From assembly GCF_005491205.1 (NCBI RefSeq), contig NZ_CP028035.1, forward strand, positions 3,286,001-3,350,000: DNA of 64,000 nt. The letters run 5' to 3'. The stretch is from Nissabacter sp. SGAir0207 (GTDB lineage: Bacteria; Pseudomonadota; Gammaproteobacteria; Enterobacterales; Enterobacteriaceae). A model generated the notes under the pieces. The model did no database searches and was not told where the DNA came from. It was given only the letters and a program-made list of their open reading frames with translations. Both the position numbers and the translations under genes were made by a program. This document shows positions 36,427 through 48,771 of the stretch, piece by piece. The first letter of the stretch is position 1; each line of letters begins with the position of its first letter.

Positions 36427-37749
36427 TTATGCCCGGATGCGTTGGTAGATGACCGGCGTCGCCTCCGGCGGTTGCTCGCCGAGCGTGATGGCGGCGCGTA
36501 CTGCCTCCGCCGCCTGCCACCATGACTCCTCGCTGTTGGCGTGGATCATTGCCAGCGGCTGTTGGGTGTCCACCCGCTCGCCCAGCCGGGCCACCGAGGT
36601 CAGGCCGACGCTGTAGTCGATGCTGTCCGACGCCCGCCGGCGGCCACCGCCGAGGGTCACCACGGCCATGCCCAGCGCGCGGGTGTCCACGGCGCGGATA
36701 TAGCCCTTCTCCGTCGCATAGACCGGTTTGCTCAGCGTCGCCGCTGGCAGATAACGATCGTAGTGCTCAATAAAATCGGTGGGGCCGCGTTGGGCGGCCA
36801 CCATCCGGCCAAAGATCTCTGCCGCCGCGCCGTTGTCCAGCACGGTTTGCAGTTTGGTGCGGGCCTCGGCGTCATCCTTCGCCAAGCCGCCCGACAGCAG
36901 CATCTCCACGCAGAGGGCCATCGTGACCTCAAACAGGCGTGGGTTGCGGTATTCGCCGGTCAGGAAGCGCACGGCTTCGCGCACTTCGACCGCGTTGCCA
37001 GCGCTGGAAGCCAGCACCTGGTTCATGTCCGTCAGCAGCGCCGTGGTGTTGCAGCCCGCGCCATTGGCGACGCCGACAATCGCCTGCGCCAGCGACTCGG
37101 ACTGTTCGTAGGTCGGCATGAATGCGCCGGAGCCTACCTTCACGTCCATCACCAGCGCGTCCAGCCCCTCGGCCAGCTTTTTCGCCAGAATCGAGGCAGT
37201 GATCAGCGGGATGGAGTCCACGGTGGCGGTGATGTCACGCGTGGCGTAGAAACGCTTGTCCGCCGGTGCCAGCGAACTGGTCTGGCCGATGATCGCCACC
37301 CCCACCTGCTGGATGATGGTACGGAAGCGGGCATCATCCGGGAAGATGTCGAAGCCGGGAATTGCCTCCAGCTTGTCCAGCGTGCCGCCGGTGTGGCCAA
37401 GGCCGCGCCCGGAGATCATCGGCACGTAGCCGCCGCACGCCGCCACCATCGGCCCCAGCATTAGCGACGTCACGTCGCCGACGCCGCCGGTGGAGTGCTT
37501 GTCCACCACCGGGCCATTCAGCCCCAGACTCTGCCAGTTCAGCACCGCGCCCGAGTCGCGCATCGCCATCGTCAGCGCCACGCGCTCCGGCATGGTCATG
37601 TCATGGAAATAGATGGTCATCGCCAGCGCGGCGATCTGACCCTCTGAAACCTGGTTGTCGCGAATGCCATTGATGAAGAAGCGGATTTCCTCTTCCGTCA
37701 GCGGCTGGCCGTCACGTTTTTTTCGAATAATTTCTTGTGCCAGAAACAA
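36427..37749 (-). CDS. deoA: Thymidine phosphorylase DeoA
   Basis: Cleaves thymidine and deoxyuridine to base and deoxyribose 1-phosphate. 440 residues, the usual length. The phosphate-binding signature KHSTGGVGD (about 84-92), the family signature region [20 protein letters not shown] and the [11 protein letters not shown] motif are intact. Second gene of deoCABD, preceded by a perfect intercistronic hairpin. Confidence 0.99.
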   Translation of the reverse strand: MFLAQEIIRKKRDGQPLTEEEIRFFINGIRDNQVSEGQIAALAMTIYFHDMTMPERVALTMAMRDSGAVLNWQSLGLNGPVVDKHSTGGVGDVTSLMLGPMVAACGGYVPMISGRGLGHTGGTLDKLEAIPGFDIFPDDARFRTIIQQVGVAIIGQTSSLAPADKRFYATRDITATVDSIPLITASILAKKLAEGLDALVMDVKVGSGAFMPTYEQSESLAQAIVGVANGAGCNTTALLTDMNQVLASSAGNAVEVREAVRFLTGEYRNPRLFEVTMALCVEMLLSGGLAKDDAEARTKLQTVLDNGAAAEIFGRMVAAQRGPTDFIEHYDRYLPAATLSKPVYATEKGYIRAVDTRALGMAVVTLGGGRRRASDSIDYSVGLTSVARLGERVDTQQPLAMIHANSEESWWQAAEAVRAAITLGEQPPEATPVIYQRIRA

Positions 37750-37778
37750 GGTGTCCCCCTTGCGTCACATGAGTGAAG

Positions 37779-37802
37779 GCCGCGCCGGAAAACCGGCGCG
37801 GC
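37779..37802 (-). other. Perfect intercistronic hairpin between deoC and deoA
   Basis: A 10-bp perfect stem, GCCGCGCCGG (37779-37788) with CCGGCGCGGC (37793-37802), closes a 4-base loop. No T-run follows on the minus strand, so an mRNA stability or processing role is likelier than termination. Confidence 0.65.
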
Positions 37803-37809
37803 AGGCCCA

Positions 37810-38589
37810 TCAGTAGCCGCCGTTCGCGTTGCCGCTGGCGTGGCCCAACGTGGTCAGCAAGCTGGCCAGCAGGCTGGAGGCACCGAAGCGGAAGTGGCGC
37901 GCGTCGGCCCACTGGTCGCCCATGATGCGCCCGGCAATCGCCAGATAGTGCGCCGCGTCTTCCGCGGTGCGCACGCCACCGGCCGGTTTGAAGCCGACCT
38001 GCTCACCGACGCCCAGATCGTGAATCACCTGGATCATCAGCTCGGCGCTCTCTGGCGTGGCGTTGACCGGCACCTTGCCGGTGGAGGTCTTGATGAAGTC
38101 TGCGCCCGCCTTGATGGCGATCTCGGACGCCTTGCGGATCAGCGCCGCCTGCTTCAGCTCACCGGTTTCGATGATCACTTTCAGCAGCACGTTAGCTGAC
38201 GCACAGGCCTCTTTGCAGGCTTTCACCAGCTCAAAGCCCACCTGCTCGTTACCGGCGATCAGCGCCCGGTAGGGGAAGACCACGTCCACCTCATCCGCGC
38301 CATAGGCGATGGCCGCGCGGGTCTCCGCCAGCGCGATCTCCACGTCATCATTGCCATGCGGGAAGTTGGTCACGGTAGCGATGCGGATCTCAGGGGTGCC
38401 CTGCTCACGCAGCGCCTTGCGGGCCACCGGGATAAAGCGTGGGTAGATGCAGATGGCCGCGGTGTTGCCAGCCGGGCTTTTCGCCTGACGGCAGAGCGCA
38501 ATCACCTTCTCATCGGTGTCGTCTTCGTTCAGGGTGGTTAAATCCATGAGGCTCAGCGCACGCTGCGCTGCGGCGGTTAAATCGGTCAT
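37810..38589 (-). CDS. deoC: Deoxyribose-phosphate aldolase DeoC
   Basis: Class I aldolase that splits deoxyribose 5-phosphate into glyceraldehyde 3-phosphate and acetaldehyde. 259 residues. The Schiff-base Lys167 (DFIKTSTGK), Asp102 (DEVDVV) and Lys201 (FKPAGGVRT) fall at the same numbers as in the E. coli enzyme. The ATG at 38589 ([12 protein letters not shown]) is chosen over an ATG 4 codons upstream by alignment. First gene of the operon, behind tandem CRP sites. Confidence 0.99.
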   Translation of the reverse strand: MTDLTAAAQRALSLMDLTTLNEDDTDEKVIALCRQAKSPAGNTAAICIYPRFIPVARKALREQGTPEIRIATVTNFPHGNDDVEIALAETRAAIAYGADEVDVVFPYRALIAGNEQVGFELVKACKEACASANVLLKVIIETGELKQAALIRKASEIAIKAGADFIKTSTGKVPVNATPESAELMIQVIHDLGVGEQVGFKPAGGVRTAEDAAHYLAIAGRIMGDQWADARHFRFGASSLLASLLTTLGHASGNANGGY

Positions 38590-38785
38590 ATGACTCTCCA
38601 ACAGTTATCGTTGCTGACAACCACGATCAGGTCTGAGGGCAACGCACTCTACAGGTTGGCGAGCGGACTTGGTTCCGTGAAGAGCAGGCGGGCACGCAGG
38701 CGCATACCACCGTTGAGATCCTTCTCACCGCACTAGCCGGCGCCGGCCAGCGTTGGCTATTGAAACACGCATAAGGGGACGCTTA

Positions 38786-38801
38786 TGTGTTCTGTTTCAC
38801 A
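38786..38801. promoter_or_regulatory. CRP site, deoC-proximal
   Basis: TGTGT-TCTGTT-TCACA, one mismatch from the CRP consensus core. Its centre is 52 bp from the distal site, the spacing expected for E. coli deoP2 (CRP-1 and CRP-2 flanking CytR). Confidence 0.8.
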
Positions 38802-38837
38802 AAATCTGAAAGCCAATTGTAACGCGTTTAGATTACA

Positions 38838-38853
38838 TGTGACAGACATCACA
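38838..38853. promoter_or_regulatory. CRP site, deoC-distal
   Basis: TGTGA-CAGACA-TCACA is a perfect consensus CRP core. Together with the proximal site it frames a region where CytR would be expected to bind. Confidence 0.88.
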
Positions 38854-39077
38854 TGTTAATCGTTTCAAGCTCAGAAAATGACCGCAATTATGAGTGTACA
38901 CCAGGCTACCTGGCCCGGTGTGCCGTCCCGGCCCGCAGGCCGCGCCGGCAGGGATTCGCAAGGCAGGATGTTATAATAGTCACAACGGGAAGAGAATGGG
39001 ATTTCCGCGCCAGCGGTGAAAAGTTTTGTCAACCGGTATACAAACGCCGTGGCCGGGCAGCAAAAATGTTATTTTTA

Positions 39078-39893
39078 TTACATTGCTTTTTCAGACTGGT
39101 CAGCCAGCAGTGGCAGGTTAAAGATGCGGCGGGTATTGGCGTTCAGGGCGGCGGCAATCTCTTCGGCCGGTTCACTGCGTAGCTGGCAGAGCACCTCAAA
39201 GGTCAGCGCCGCGCGCTCCGGCCGGTTGGGTTGGCCTTGGTAACCGGCCAGCGGCATGTCGGGGGCGTCGGTCTCCAGCAGCAGCGAGGAGAGCGGCAAC
39301 GCGGCGAAGGTGCGCCGGGTCTTCTGCGCCCGCTCATAGGTGATGGTGCCGCCGACGCCAATCGCGTAGCCCAGCTTGATGAAGGCTTCCGCCTGTGACT
39401 GGCTGCCGGCAAAGCCATGCACCACGCCAGTGGCTGGCAACTTGTGCTGGCGCAGCATCGCCGCCAGCGGGTCATGGGTGCGGCGCGAGTGCAGGATCAC
39501 CGGCAGGTTCGCCTGCTTCGCCAGATGGAACTGCGCCGCCAGCAGCGCCTTCTGCCGCTCAAAGCGCGGGTTCTCCATATAAAGATCTAACCCAATCTCC
39601 CCCACCGCCACGCACTTGGGGTCGGGCTGCCGCAGGCGATCGGCCAGTGCCGCCAGCGCCGCGTCATCATGCCGGTCGATGAACAGCGGGTGCAGCCCGA
39701 GGGCGGCAAAGAGCGCCGGATGGCTGGCGGCCAGCTCACTGACGAGGGCAAAGCGATCGGCGCTGATGGCTGGCACAATGATCTGCCGCACGCCGTGCGC
39801 CGCCGCCTGCGCGATGCTCTGTTGCGCGTCATGCACAAAGGGCGGGAAATCAAAGTGGCAATGGGTATCAATAAAGTAACGTGGAAGGGTCAT
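39078..39893 (-). CDS. yjjV: TatD-family metal-dependent hydrolase YjjV
   Basis: 271-residue TatD-type hydrolase (DNase-like, function in the cell uncertain). Metal ligands are visible in FIDTHCHFDFPPF (7-19), GEIGLDL (about 98), VILHSRRTHDP, GVVHGFAGS, and LLLETDAPDMPLAGYQGQPNRP. The sequence is closer to E. coli YjjV than to TatD. Its ATG overlaps the yjjU stop by 4 bp, so the two genes are coupled. Confidence 0.95.
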   Translation of the reverse strand: MTLPRYFIDTHCHFDFPPFVHDAQQSIAQAAAHGVRQIIVPAISADRFALVSELAASHPALFAALGLHPLFIDRHDDAALAALADRLRQPDPKCVAVGEIGLDLYMENPRFERQKALLAAQFHLAKQANLPVILHSRRTHDPLAAMLRQHKLPATGVVHGFAGSQSQAEAFIKLGYAIGVGGTITYERAQKTRRTFAALPLSSLLLETDAPDMPLAGYQGQPNRPERAALTFEVLCQLRSEPAEEIAAALNANTRRIFNLPLLADQSEKAM

Positions 39894-41029
39894 CCGGCCT
39901 GCTCCTGATCATCGGGTTCCTCATTTTGCGCCACTGGCGGCGCATCGGCCAGCAGTCCGCTGACCGCATCGCTCACGGCGGCCACCAGTGGCGTATCGGT
40001 GACCAGCGGCGTATTGGCCGGTTCGCCCGCGGGCAGCGGTGGCGTGCCCGCGAGCACGGCGTCCGGCACCTTGGTGAGCGGCAGGATGTCTGGCACCTGA
40101 TCGTCCTGCGGCAACAGCCAGTGGGCGACGGTGGCGAGGAAGTAGCGCGCGCAGCGCCGTCCGAGGTGATAGTCGCGGTTCAGCGCTGGCAGGCGGCTGC
40201 CGAGCGCCCGGCTGGCCAGCGGTTTCGGCGGGAAGATCTCAAAGATGCGCAGGTTGTCCGGCGGCTGTTCGATGAATTGCTGGATGCGGCGATAGCTCTG
40301 CTCATGGTGCTGCATCATGTGGATCAGCTGTTGCAGGCTGCTTTCGCTCAGCCACTGCTCCATCCGTTTCATCCACTGCGGCGTGTAGAACATCTGCGAC
40401 GGCACCGTGCGGATGACGATGATGGTATCCGCGCCGCGCCGCCACGCCTCCTCCACCGGGATGGCCGCGCTGATGCCGCCATCCTGGTAGCTCACCCCCT
40501 CCAGCTCCACCCCCTGCCGGTAGAAGCCAGGGATGGCGCTGGAGGCCTTGAGCACCGACAGCCAGTTCTCCGGCGTCGGCGCAAAGTAGACCGGCGAGTA
40601 GTCATCGCTGCGGCAGGCGCACATCAGGAATTCGCGGTCATTGCCGAGGTAGTCGGAAGCCTGCTCCAGCGCTAGCGGCATCTGTTGGTGGGTTGCCTCC
40701 ACCAGCCAGTCGAGATCGATCAGGTGGCCGCCGCGCACAAAGCGCAAGGGGTTGAAGAACTGGGGAGCGGTGGTGTAGCAGGAGATTACGCGCCGGGCAT
40801 AGCCGGGCTGGCGGCAGACAAAGGCGGAGAGGTTTTGCGCACCGGCAGAGGTGCCGATCAACAGGTCGAAGGGATCGAAGTGGGCGCGCTGGAACTCATC
40901 CAGCACGCCGGCCGTGAAGATTCCACGTTGTCCGCCCCCTTCACACACCAGCGCGATTTTGCCTGGCCGGTAGGGTTTGTAGGCCAGGGACTCAATGTTC
41001 CCCAGCGTGATGGGTATCCTGTATCCCAA
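39890..41029 (-). CDS. yjjU: Patatin-like phospholipase YjjU
   Basis: 379-residue patatin-family lipid acyl hydrolase. The oxyanion-hole motif CEGGGQRGIFTAG (about 29-41) precedes the nucleophile serine in LIGTSAGA (about 57-64), and the catalytic Asp lies in YQDGGISAAIPV. The C-terminal tail from about residue 320 is rich in Pro, Ala, Asp and Glu and poorly conserved. First gene of a yjjU-yjjV pair, as in E. coli. The in vivo substrate is unknown. Confidence 0.94.
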   Translation of the reverse strand: MGYRIPITLGNIESLAYKPYRPGKIALVCEGGGQRGIFTAGVLDEFQRAHFDPFDLLIGTSAGAQNLSAFVCRQPGYARRVISCYTTAPQFFNPLRFVRGGHLIDLDWLVEATHQQMPLALEQASDYLGNDREFLMCACRSDDYSPVYFAPTPENWLSVLKASSAIPGFYRQGVELEGVSYQDGGISAAIPVEEAWRRGADTIIVIRTVPSQMFYTPQWMKRMEQWLSESSLQQLIHMMQHHEQSYRRIQQFIEQPPDNLRIFEIFPPKPLASRALGSRLPALNRDYHLGRRCARYFLATVAHWLLPQDDQVPDILPLTKVPDAVLAGTPPLPAGEPANTPLVTDTPLVAAVSDAVSGLLADAPPVAQNEEPDDQEQAG

Positions 41030-41222
41030 CCTTCACCTCATTACCCGGCTATTCCGCACCGGGGAGGATAACCGGCGGGCCTCCTGGCCGTCACCCCTTA
41101 ATGCCCTGCTGGCTGGGGTGGGTGGCGTCCTGCCAATGAGCCACTGGCGTACGCCCCGTTAGCCAGCCACACGTTTCCATCGTGTGGCGGCCAACGAGGC
41201 GGCCAGCGGGTGCGTCAGCCCG

Positions 41223-41384
41223 CTAAGAGCGGCGGCGACCGGTAAACAGACTGATCAGGAACAGGATGATGCCGACGACGAAGACAATTTTCGCAGCCCA
41301 TGCCGCGGTACCTGCCAGTCCACCAAAGCCCAGCGCCGCAGCGATCAGCGCGATGACTAAAAAGATAATGCCCCATCGAAACAT
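41223..41384 (-). CDS. ytjA: Small membrane protein YtjA (DUF1328)
   Basis: 53-residue hydrophobic protein beginning [19 protein letters not shown] and ending SLFTGRRRS, with two membrane segments (about 4-23 and 30-47) around a [12 protein letters not shown] loop. The sequence is typical of the DUF1328/YtjA family, often induced by envelope or osmotic stress. A GGAGAG ribosome-binding site precedes the ATG. It lies downstream of osmY on the same strand, as in E. coli. Confidence 0.93.
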   Translation of the reverse strand: MFRWGIIFLVIALIAAALGFGGLAGTAAWAAKIVFVVGIILFLISLFTGRRRS

Positions 41385-41554
41385 AAATCTCTCCTTACCT
41401 TATTGAAATTCGAGACACCGTTGTACAGCCTGGATCTCACCGACTGACGATGAAACCTATGTTAAAAAGATAGCGTAAAATCAGGAAATTGCCTGACCCG
41501 CCCCCTCTTTAGGACTGACACGGTCGTTTTTTCTTGTGGTTTTGGTTAGTTACC

Positions 41555-41575
41555 GGCCGCCCCGACGGGGCGGCC
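41555..41575 (-). terminator. GC-rich palindrome after osmY, possible terminator
   Basis: GGCCGCCCC, loop GAC, GGGGCGGCC: a very stable 9-bp stem 37 bp beyond the osmY stop. It lacks a T-run on the minus strand, so termination is uncertain. Confidence 0.4.
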
Positions 41576-41612
41576 CTGACCTCGGGTCATCGGGGCCGGT
41601 TGGCCCCGGATG

Positions 41613-42224
41613 TTATGGCTTGATGGTCAGGTCGTTTTTAACGGATTTCACCCCGTCAACGGCCTTGGCGATGCCTTCAGCACGCTCGGACTGCGCCTGA
41701 TTCTCCACAGTACCGCTCAGCTGTACCACACCTTCGGTGGTGATCACTTTCACGTTACGGGAAGGCACATTGTCGTCAGCCAGCAGTTTGGCCTTCACTT
41801 CGGTGGTGGTGGCAGCGTCGCCCGCATAGGCTTTGGCGGTCTGCTCTTTGCTGTCACGTACGTGCAGCTTGTCGCTGACGGAGGTGACACCCTCCACTTT
41901 CTTGGTCACGGCCACGGCTTTGTCCGCTTCCGCCTGGCTGGCCACGAAGCCGCTCAGGGTTACGACGCCGTTGGTGGTGTCAACCGAGATGTCGGTGCTT
42001 TTGATCGCCTCGTCATCCACCAGCGCGCTTTTCACCTTGGCAGTGACCGCGCTGTCACCCATGTAGTTGCTGACTTTGTTTACCGAGCTATCGATTTTAT
42101 CGCCAGCGGAGGTTGCGGCGCTGTCCGCTTTGCTTGTCATGGTTTCCGCCAGTGCATTACCGCCCACCAGCGCAGAACTCAACACTACGGCCATCATTGA
42201 ATAGGCAAATTTAGACTTTTTCAT
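41613..42224 (-). CDS. osmY: Osmotically inducible periplasmic protein OsmY
   Basis: 203-residue periplasmic protein with two BON domains (about 60-125 and 135-203), thought to act in envelope protection or chaperoning under hyperosmotic and stationary-phase stress (RpoS regulon in E. coli). A signal peptide [26 protein letters not shown] is cleaved before ETM. The repeat motif [18 protein letters not shown] / [18 protein letters not shown] marks the BON domains. A perfect palindrome (41555-41575) lies downstream. Confidence 0.96.
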   Translation of the reverse strand: MKKSKFAYSMMAVVLSSALVGGNALAETMTSKADSAATSAGDKIDSSVNKVSNYMGDSAVTAKVKSALVDDEAIKSTDISVDTTNGVVTLSGFVASQAEADKAVAVTKKVEGVTSVSDKLHVRDSKEQTAKAYAGDAATTTEVKAKLLADDNVPSRNVKVITTEGVVQLSGTVENQAQSERAEGIAKAVDGVKSVKNDLTIKP

Positions 42225-42768
42225 CGATTTATTCCTTTATGTTGTGATCCCCAACCATCGGGACCCGTCGGCCATATCCGGCGTTGCCACCAAGCTGACC
42301 GACCATTTCACGTTCTTATGCACGTCAAAAAGCGTTGCGTCGTGTGCGTCTTAAAGTCAAAACCGTCCTTTGTCTGGCAAAACTGCATCCTTGCCCGCCC
42401 CTTCCGTGGCGCTGCCCGGCTTCCCGCCGTTGTTCCCTTCAGCAACCGCTTCATTCAGAACTAAACGCCACTCAGTGACGTAAATCCCAGATAAGCCGCT
42501 GCGAGTAACTCCTGTATCAGTGCTTTATCGCGCTGTTTCGCAAGCACAACTTAAATATAGTCGATAAATAACGAGGTTGAAGGAAATTTGCGGAAATGGC
42601 GGGAAATGCAGACTAGTCCGAGGAATCAGGATGAAAAAAGCAGCAAAACAGGAGAATATTGCGGCAAAAAGCGGCAATTCTCCTGCTTTGGATAGGGGAA
42701 ATGGGAAAGTAACAACATGCTACAGACGAAAAAAAACGGCATCGCTGCCGTTTTTTTCATCGCGTGGA
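42225..42768. other. Intergenic region osmY / prfC
   Basis: 544 bp upstream of osmY (minus) and downstream of prfC (minus). It must contain the osmY promoter, but no clear RpoS-type -10 was assigned. The only firm element is the prfC terminator at its right end. Confidence 0.6.
42729..42757. terminator. prfC terminator
   Basis: A-run, ACGGCA, loop TCGC, TGCCGT, T-run; a good intrinsic terminator in either direction, placed just after the prfC stop. Confidence 0.9.
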
Positions 42769-44358
<1,590 letters not shown>

Positions 44359-44521
44359 TTTCACGTTTCTATCGTTGTACCGCCCTGCGACCATCAGATC
44401 GCGCCGCGAACGGCACCGGGCAAAGCGGAAAGGAGTAATAATGGGGCGCTATTTTCTATGATTTAACCCGCAGAGACAATCAATGTTGAAATATTGTTCA
44501 TGGGGGCTGGCTTGGCGGCCT

Positions 44522-44962
44522 TTACAGCGGCAGCGCCATGATCACCGCGTCTTCGCGGCCGGTGGCGGTGGGGTAGTAGTTGCGGCGCAGTGACACTTCA
44601 TTGAAGCCAAGATCCTCATACAGCGCGAGGGCAGGCTGGTTGGAGGCGCGCACCTCCAGCCAGAGGGTCATGATGTCGCGCGTCTCCAGCTCGGCGATCA
44701 GCCCGGTGAGCAGGGTGCGCCCCAGCCCACGGCGTTGGAAGGCGGGATCGATGGCGATGTTGAACAGCGTCGCCTCATCCAGCACCACTTGGGTGATGGC
44801 AAAACCGGCCATCTGCCCGTCGGCCATGATCTTCAAATTCAGGTAACGATCGCCTTGGTTGCTGGCGAAGGTGGCGTCACTCCACGGAAAGGCGTGGCTG
44901 GCGCGTTCAATCTGCATGGCGCGCGGATGGTCGTCCGGCGTCAGGATGGAGATGCTGTTCAT
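44522..44962 (-). CDS. rimI: Ribosomal protein S18 alanine N-acetyltransferase RimI
   Basis: GNAT acetyltransferase that acetylates the N-terminal Ala of ribosomal protein S18. 146 residues. Motifs: FASNQGDRYLNL, ITQVVLDEATLFNIAIDPAFQRRGLGRTLL (acetyl-CoA loop RRGLGR) and LALYEDLGFNEVSLRRNYYP. The ATG at 44962 aligns with E. coli. It overlaps holD by 56 bp in another frame, as holD-rimI do in E. coli. Confidence 0.97.
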   Translation of the reverse strand: MNSISILTPDDHPRAMQIERASHAFPWSDATFASNQGDRYLNLKIMADGQMAGFAITQVVLDEATLFNIAIDPAFQRRGLGRTLLTGLIAELETRDIMTLWLEVRASNQPALALYEDLGFNEVSLRRNYYPTATGREDAVIMALPL

Positions 44963-45344
44963 GTTCACAAATCTGCTGCCAAAGGGCGCGTTTCGCGCCG
45001 GCGTCCTGGGATAGCGCCGGCAGGGCCGGGCTGGAGAGCTGTACCCCCTCAAGGGCCAGCGGTGTGCTGACGCCAAGGCGCCAACTGGTGCAGCGGGTGC
45101 CTTCCGGCAGCATCGCCGCCTGATCGGGCGTCAGGCTGTAGACCTGATGGGCATCCAGCTCCAGCGCCCGCAGCAGGTCACGCACCAGCGGGTGATCGGC
45201 GGGCGGCGGGCTTTCCGCCACCAGAAGCAGCCGGGTTCCGTCCGGCAGGTGGACGGCGATTTCACCCTGCAAGACCGCCGGGCGGCGCAGGGTCCACTGC
45301 GTGATGCCCAGTTGTTGTAACAGTATGTCGCGTCGCGTTGCCAT
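44907..45344 (-). CDS. holD: DNA polymerase III psi subunit HolD
   Basis: Psi subunit of the clamp-loader, which with chi contacts SSB on the lagging strand. 145 residues. The N-terminal chi-binding segment MATRRDILLQQLGITQWTLRRP is highly conserved, and the central SLTPDQAAMLPEGTRCTSWRLG and ALWQQICEHE segments match E. coli HolD. The C-terminal tail extends about 8 residues beyond the E. coli protein. Start chosen at ATG 45344 rather than 45359. Divergent from rsmC. Confidence 0.95.
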   Translation of the reverse strand: MATRRDILLQQLGITQWTLRRPAVLQGEIAVHLPDGTRLLLVAESPPPADHPLVRDLLRALELDAHQVYSLTPDQAAMLPEGTRCTSWRLGVSTPLALEGVQLSSPALPALSQDAGAKRALWQQICEHEQHLHPDAGRPSARHAD

Positions 45345-45455
45345 GCCAAATCCTGCCAAGCACCCAAATGTGCCGCGCTATGCTAGCAAACCCATCGAAC
45401 ATGCGCCAACAAACCTCTATAATCCCCGGTCATCTTCCAAAGGAGCCACAACCTG

Positions 45456-46494
45456 ATGTCTGCATTAACCCCTGCCAGTGAAGTCATACTGCGCCACACT
45501 GATGAATTTGCCGGACGCCGCGTGCTGTTTGCCGGCGACCTCCAAGACAGCCTGCCCGCCCAGTTCGACGCGGCGGAGGTGCGTGTCCATACCAACCAAT
45601 ATCATCACGGACAGATGCTCAGTAAAGCGCTGGGGGATAACGTGCAGTATGGCCTGCTGGCAGAGGCGGAGTTCGTCAGCCAGAGCGAGGTGCTGATCTA
45701 CTACTGGCCGAAGAGCAAGCAGGAGGCGCAGTTCCAGCTCGCGAACCTGCTGTCGCTGCTGCCGGTCGGCACCGAGGTGTTTGTGGTGGGCGAGAACCGC
45801 GCCGGCGTGCGCAGCGCCGAGGGGATGCTGGAGGACAACAGCCCGTTGCAGAAGATCGACAGCGCGCGCCGCTGCGGCCTCTACCACGGCCGTCTGGAGC
45901 AGCAACCGGCCTTCGACGCCGACGACTGGTGGGAGTCCTACGTGATTGCCGATGTGACGGTGAAGACCCTGCCGGGCGTCTTCAGCCGTGACGCGCTCGA
46001 TCCGGGCAGCATGTTGCTGCTGGGCACCTTCAGCGAGGATATCAAAGGCACGGTGCTGGACATCGGCTGTGGCGCAGGCGTGGTGGGTGCGGTACTTGGC
46101 ACCCACTTCCCGAAGGTGAAGCTGACGCTGAGCGACGTCAACGCCGCCGCGCTGGAGGCGAGCCGCGCCACGCTGGCCGCCAATGGCCTGGAGGGCAACG
46201 TGATCGCCAGCAACGTCTACTCCGACATCCGCGGGCGCTTCGATATGATCGTCTCCAACCCGCCGTTCCATGAGGGGCTGCAAACCAGCCTGCACGCGGC
46301 CGAGATGCTGATCCGCGGCGCGGCCAGCCACCTGCACATCGGCGGCAAACTGCGCATCGTCGCCAACGCCTTCCTGCCGTACGCCGACATCCTCGACGCC
46401 ACTTTCGGCAGCCATGAAGTGCTGGCCCAGACCGGCCGCTTCAAGGTCTATCAGGCCGAACTGGGCCGCCCGCCGCGCGCGCCGAAGAAAAAAT

Positions 46495-46505
<11 letters not shown>
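45456..46505 (+). CDS. rsmC: 16S rRNA m2G1207 methyltransferase RsmC
   Basis: S-adenosylmethionine-dependent enzyme that methylates G1207 of 16S rRNA in the 30S subunit. 349 residues (E. coli 343), with a degenerate N-terminal methyltransferase domain and an active C-terminal one: [16 protein letters not shown] (about 202) and the catalytic SNPPFHEG (about 268). The basic tail APKKKSRR is slightly longer than in E. coli. Its 3' end overlaps the convergent aldo/keto reductase gene by 11 bp. Confidence 0.97.
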
Positions 46506-47487
<982 letters not shown>

Positions 47488-47603
47488 TGTCTTGTTCCTT
47501 ACGGTGGTTTACCTGATGCGCTCAGTGTGGTTGTTTAGGCGAACGGGATAAATCACGCGGTTTGCACAGCACTGTTCATAAATCGCCAACAATGGGGGCA
47601 CTG

Positions 47604-48506
47604 ATGGATCAGGTTCAGGCGATGCGGGTCTTCACCCGGATTGTGGAGTTGCAGAGTTTCAGCCGGGCGGCGGAGGATCTTGGCCTGCCACGCGCCACCG
47701 TCAGCAACGTATTGAAGCGTCTGGAGTTGCGGCTCGGCGTGCGGTTGCTGGTGCGCACCACCCGACGGCTGCACGTTTCGCAGGAGGGAGAGATCTACTA
47801 CCAGCGCTGCCTGCAACTGCTGGACGCGCTGGCGGAGGCGGACGCGCTGTTCGCCCACCAGCGCCACCAGCCAGCGGGCAAGGTGCGCCTCGACATGCCG
47901 CACTCGCTGGCGCGTGAAGTGGTGATCCCAGCGCTGCCGCAGTTTCAGGCGCGTTACCCGCACATTGAGGTGCTGCTGAGCGCCAATGACGCCGCCATCG
48001 ACCTGCTCGACCACGGCGTGGATTGCGTGCTGCGCGCCTGGCCCTCGGAGGCGGAGAATCTGGTGGTGCGCAGCCGCGTAGCCTTGCCGCAGGTCACCTG
48101 CGCCTCCCCCGGCTATCTGGCGACACACGGCACGCCCACGTCGCCGGAAGCGCTTGAGGGTCACCGCATGGTGGGCTACTTTTTCCGGCATAGCCAGCAA
48201 CAGGAGCGGCTGGAATTCTGCTTACCCGGCGGCACGCAGGCCATCACCCTGCCGCATACACTGGCGGTCAGCGGCGCGGATGCCTATCTGGCGGCCGGGT
48301 GCAGTGGCTTTGGGTTGGTGCAGGCGGCGCGCTACTCGGTGCAGGCGGAGCTGGCGCGGGGCGCACTGGTGGAGGTGCTGGCAGAGACCCCGCCGCCGCC
48401 GATGCCAATCTACCTGATGTACCCGCCAGGACGCTTCGTCGCGCCACGGGTGCGGGTCATGTTGGAGTGGCTGGCCGCGCTATTGCAGCAGGCAACGGCA
48501 CCATAA
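47604..48506 (+). CDS. LysR-family transcriptional regulator, likely of the divergent reductase
   Basis: 300-residue LTTR. The helix-turn-helix at about 17-60 (SFSRAAEDLGLPRATVSNVLKRLE, then LLVRTTRRLHVSQEG) is followed by a CrgA/DsdC-like effector domain. The ATG at 47604 (MDQVQAMRVFTRIVEL) with GGGGG 7 bases upstream is preferred to ATGs at 47562 and 47592. Divergent pairing with the aldo/keto reductase is a common LTTR arrangement. Confidence 0.9.
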   Translation: MDQVQAMRVFTRIVELQSFSRAAEDLGLPRATVSNVLKRLELRLGVRLLVRTTRRLHVSQEGEIYYQRCLQLLDALAEADALFAHQRHQPAGKVRLDMPHSLAREVVIPALPQFQARYPHIEVLLSANDAAIDLLDHGVDCVLRAWPSEAENLVVRSRVALPQVTCASPGYLATHGTPTSPEALEGHRMVGYFFRHSQQQERLEFCLPGGTQAITLPHTLAVSGADAYLAAGCSGFGLVQAARYSVQAELARGALVEVLAETPPPPMPIYLMYPPGRFVAPRVRVMLEWLAALLQQATAP

Positions 48507-48580
48507 TGGCGATAAAAAAAGCAAATTTTACATTTTATGTCTACTTTTGCAGCAGTCGTGTCATCTCTTCGAAATAGTTA

Positions 48581-48608
48581 TTGACGCCGCAGCGAAAATC
48601 TCTAGAAT
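48581..48608 (+). promoter_or_regulatory. tRNA-Leu operon promoter
   Basis: TTGACG (48581-48586), 16-bp spacer, TAGAAT (48603-48608), followed by the GC-rich discriminator TCGCCTCC. The layout is that of a stringently controlled stable-RNA promoter. Confidence 0.85.
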
Positions 48609-48651
48609 TCGCCTCCGTGGTTACGCTACTCCTCAGTAGTGTGATTGGTAC

Positions 48652-48738
48652 GCGAAGGTGGCGGAATTGGTAGACGCGCTAGCTTCAGGTGTTAGTGTCC
48701 TTACGGACGTGAGGGTTCAAGTCCCTCTCTTCGCACCA
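48652..48738 (+). tRNA. tRNA-Leu (CAG), copy 1
   Basis: 87 nt including an encoded CCA. It has acceptor start GCGAAGG, a D-loop with GGTAGACGC, anticodon loop TTCAGGT (anticodon CAG, reading CUG), the long class II variable arm GTCC-TTAC-GGAC and T-arm GGTTCAAGTCC. Corresponds to E. coli leuV/leuP/leuQ. Confidence 0.98.
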
Positions 48739-48771
48739 AATAACCACATGATTTATATCGCAGGACTTAAT

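Larger units (their letters stand above)
38590..39077. other. deo operon control region and yjjV downstream spacer
   Basis: 488 bp between deoC (minus) and the yjjV stop (minus). The left half carries the tandem CRP-type sites listed separately. The right half has a TATAAT at about 38971 but no convincing gene. No DeoR palindrome (TGTTAGAATTCTAACA type) was found. Confidence 0.65.

Noticed and set aside
41166..41188. 8-bp hairpin GCCACACG / CGTGTGGC downstream of ytjA
   Set aside because: It has no T-run on either strand and a 7-base loop; I could not decide between chance and a weak terminator.
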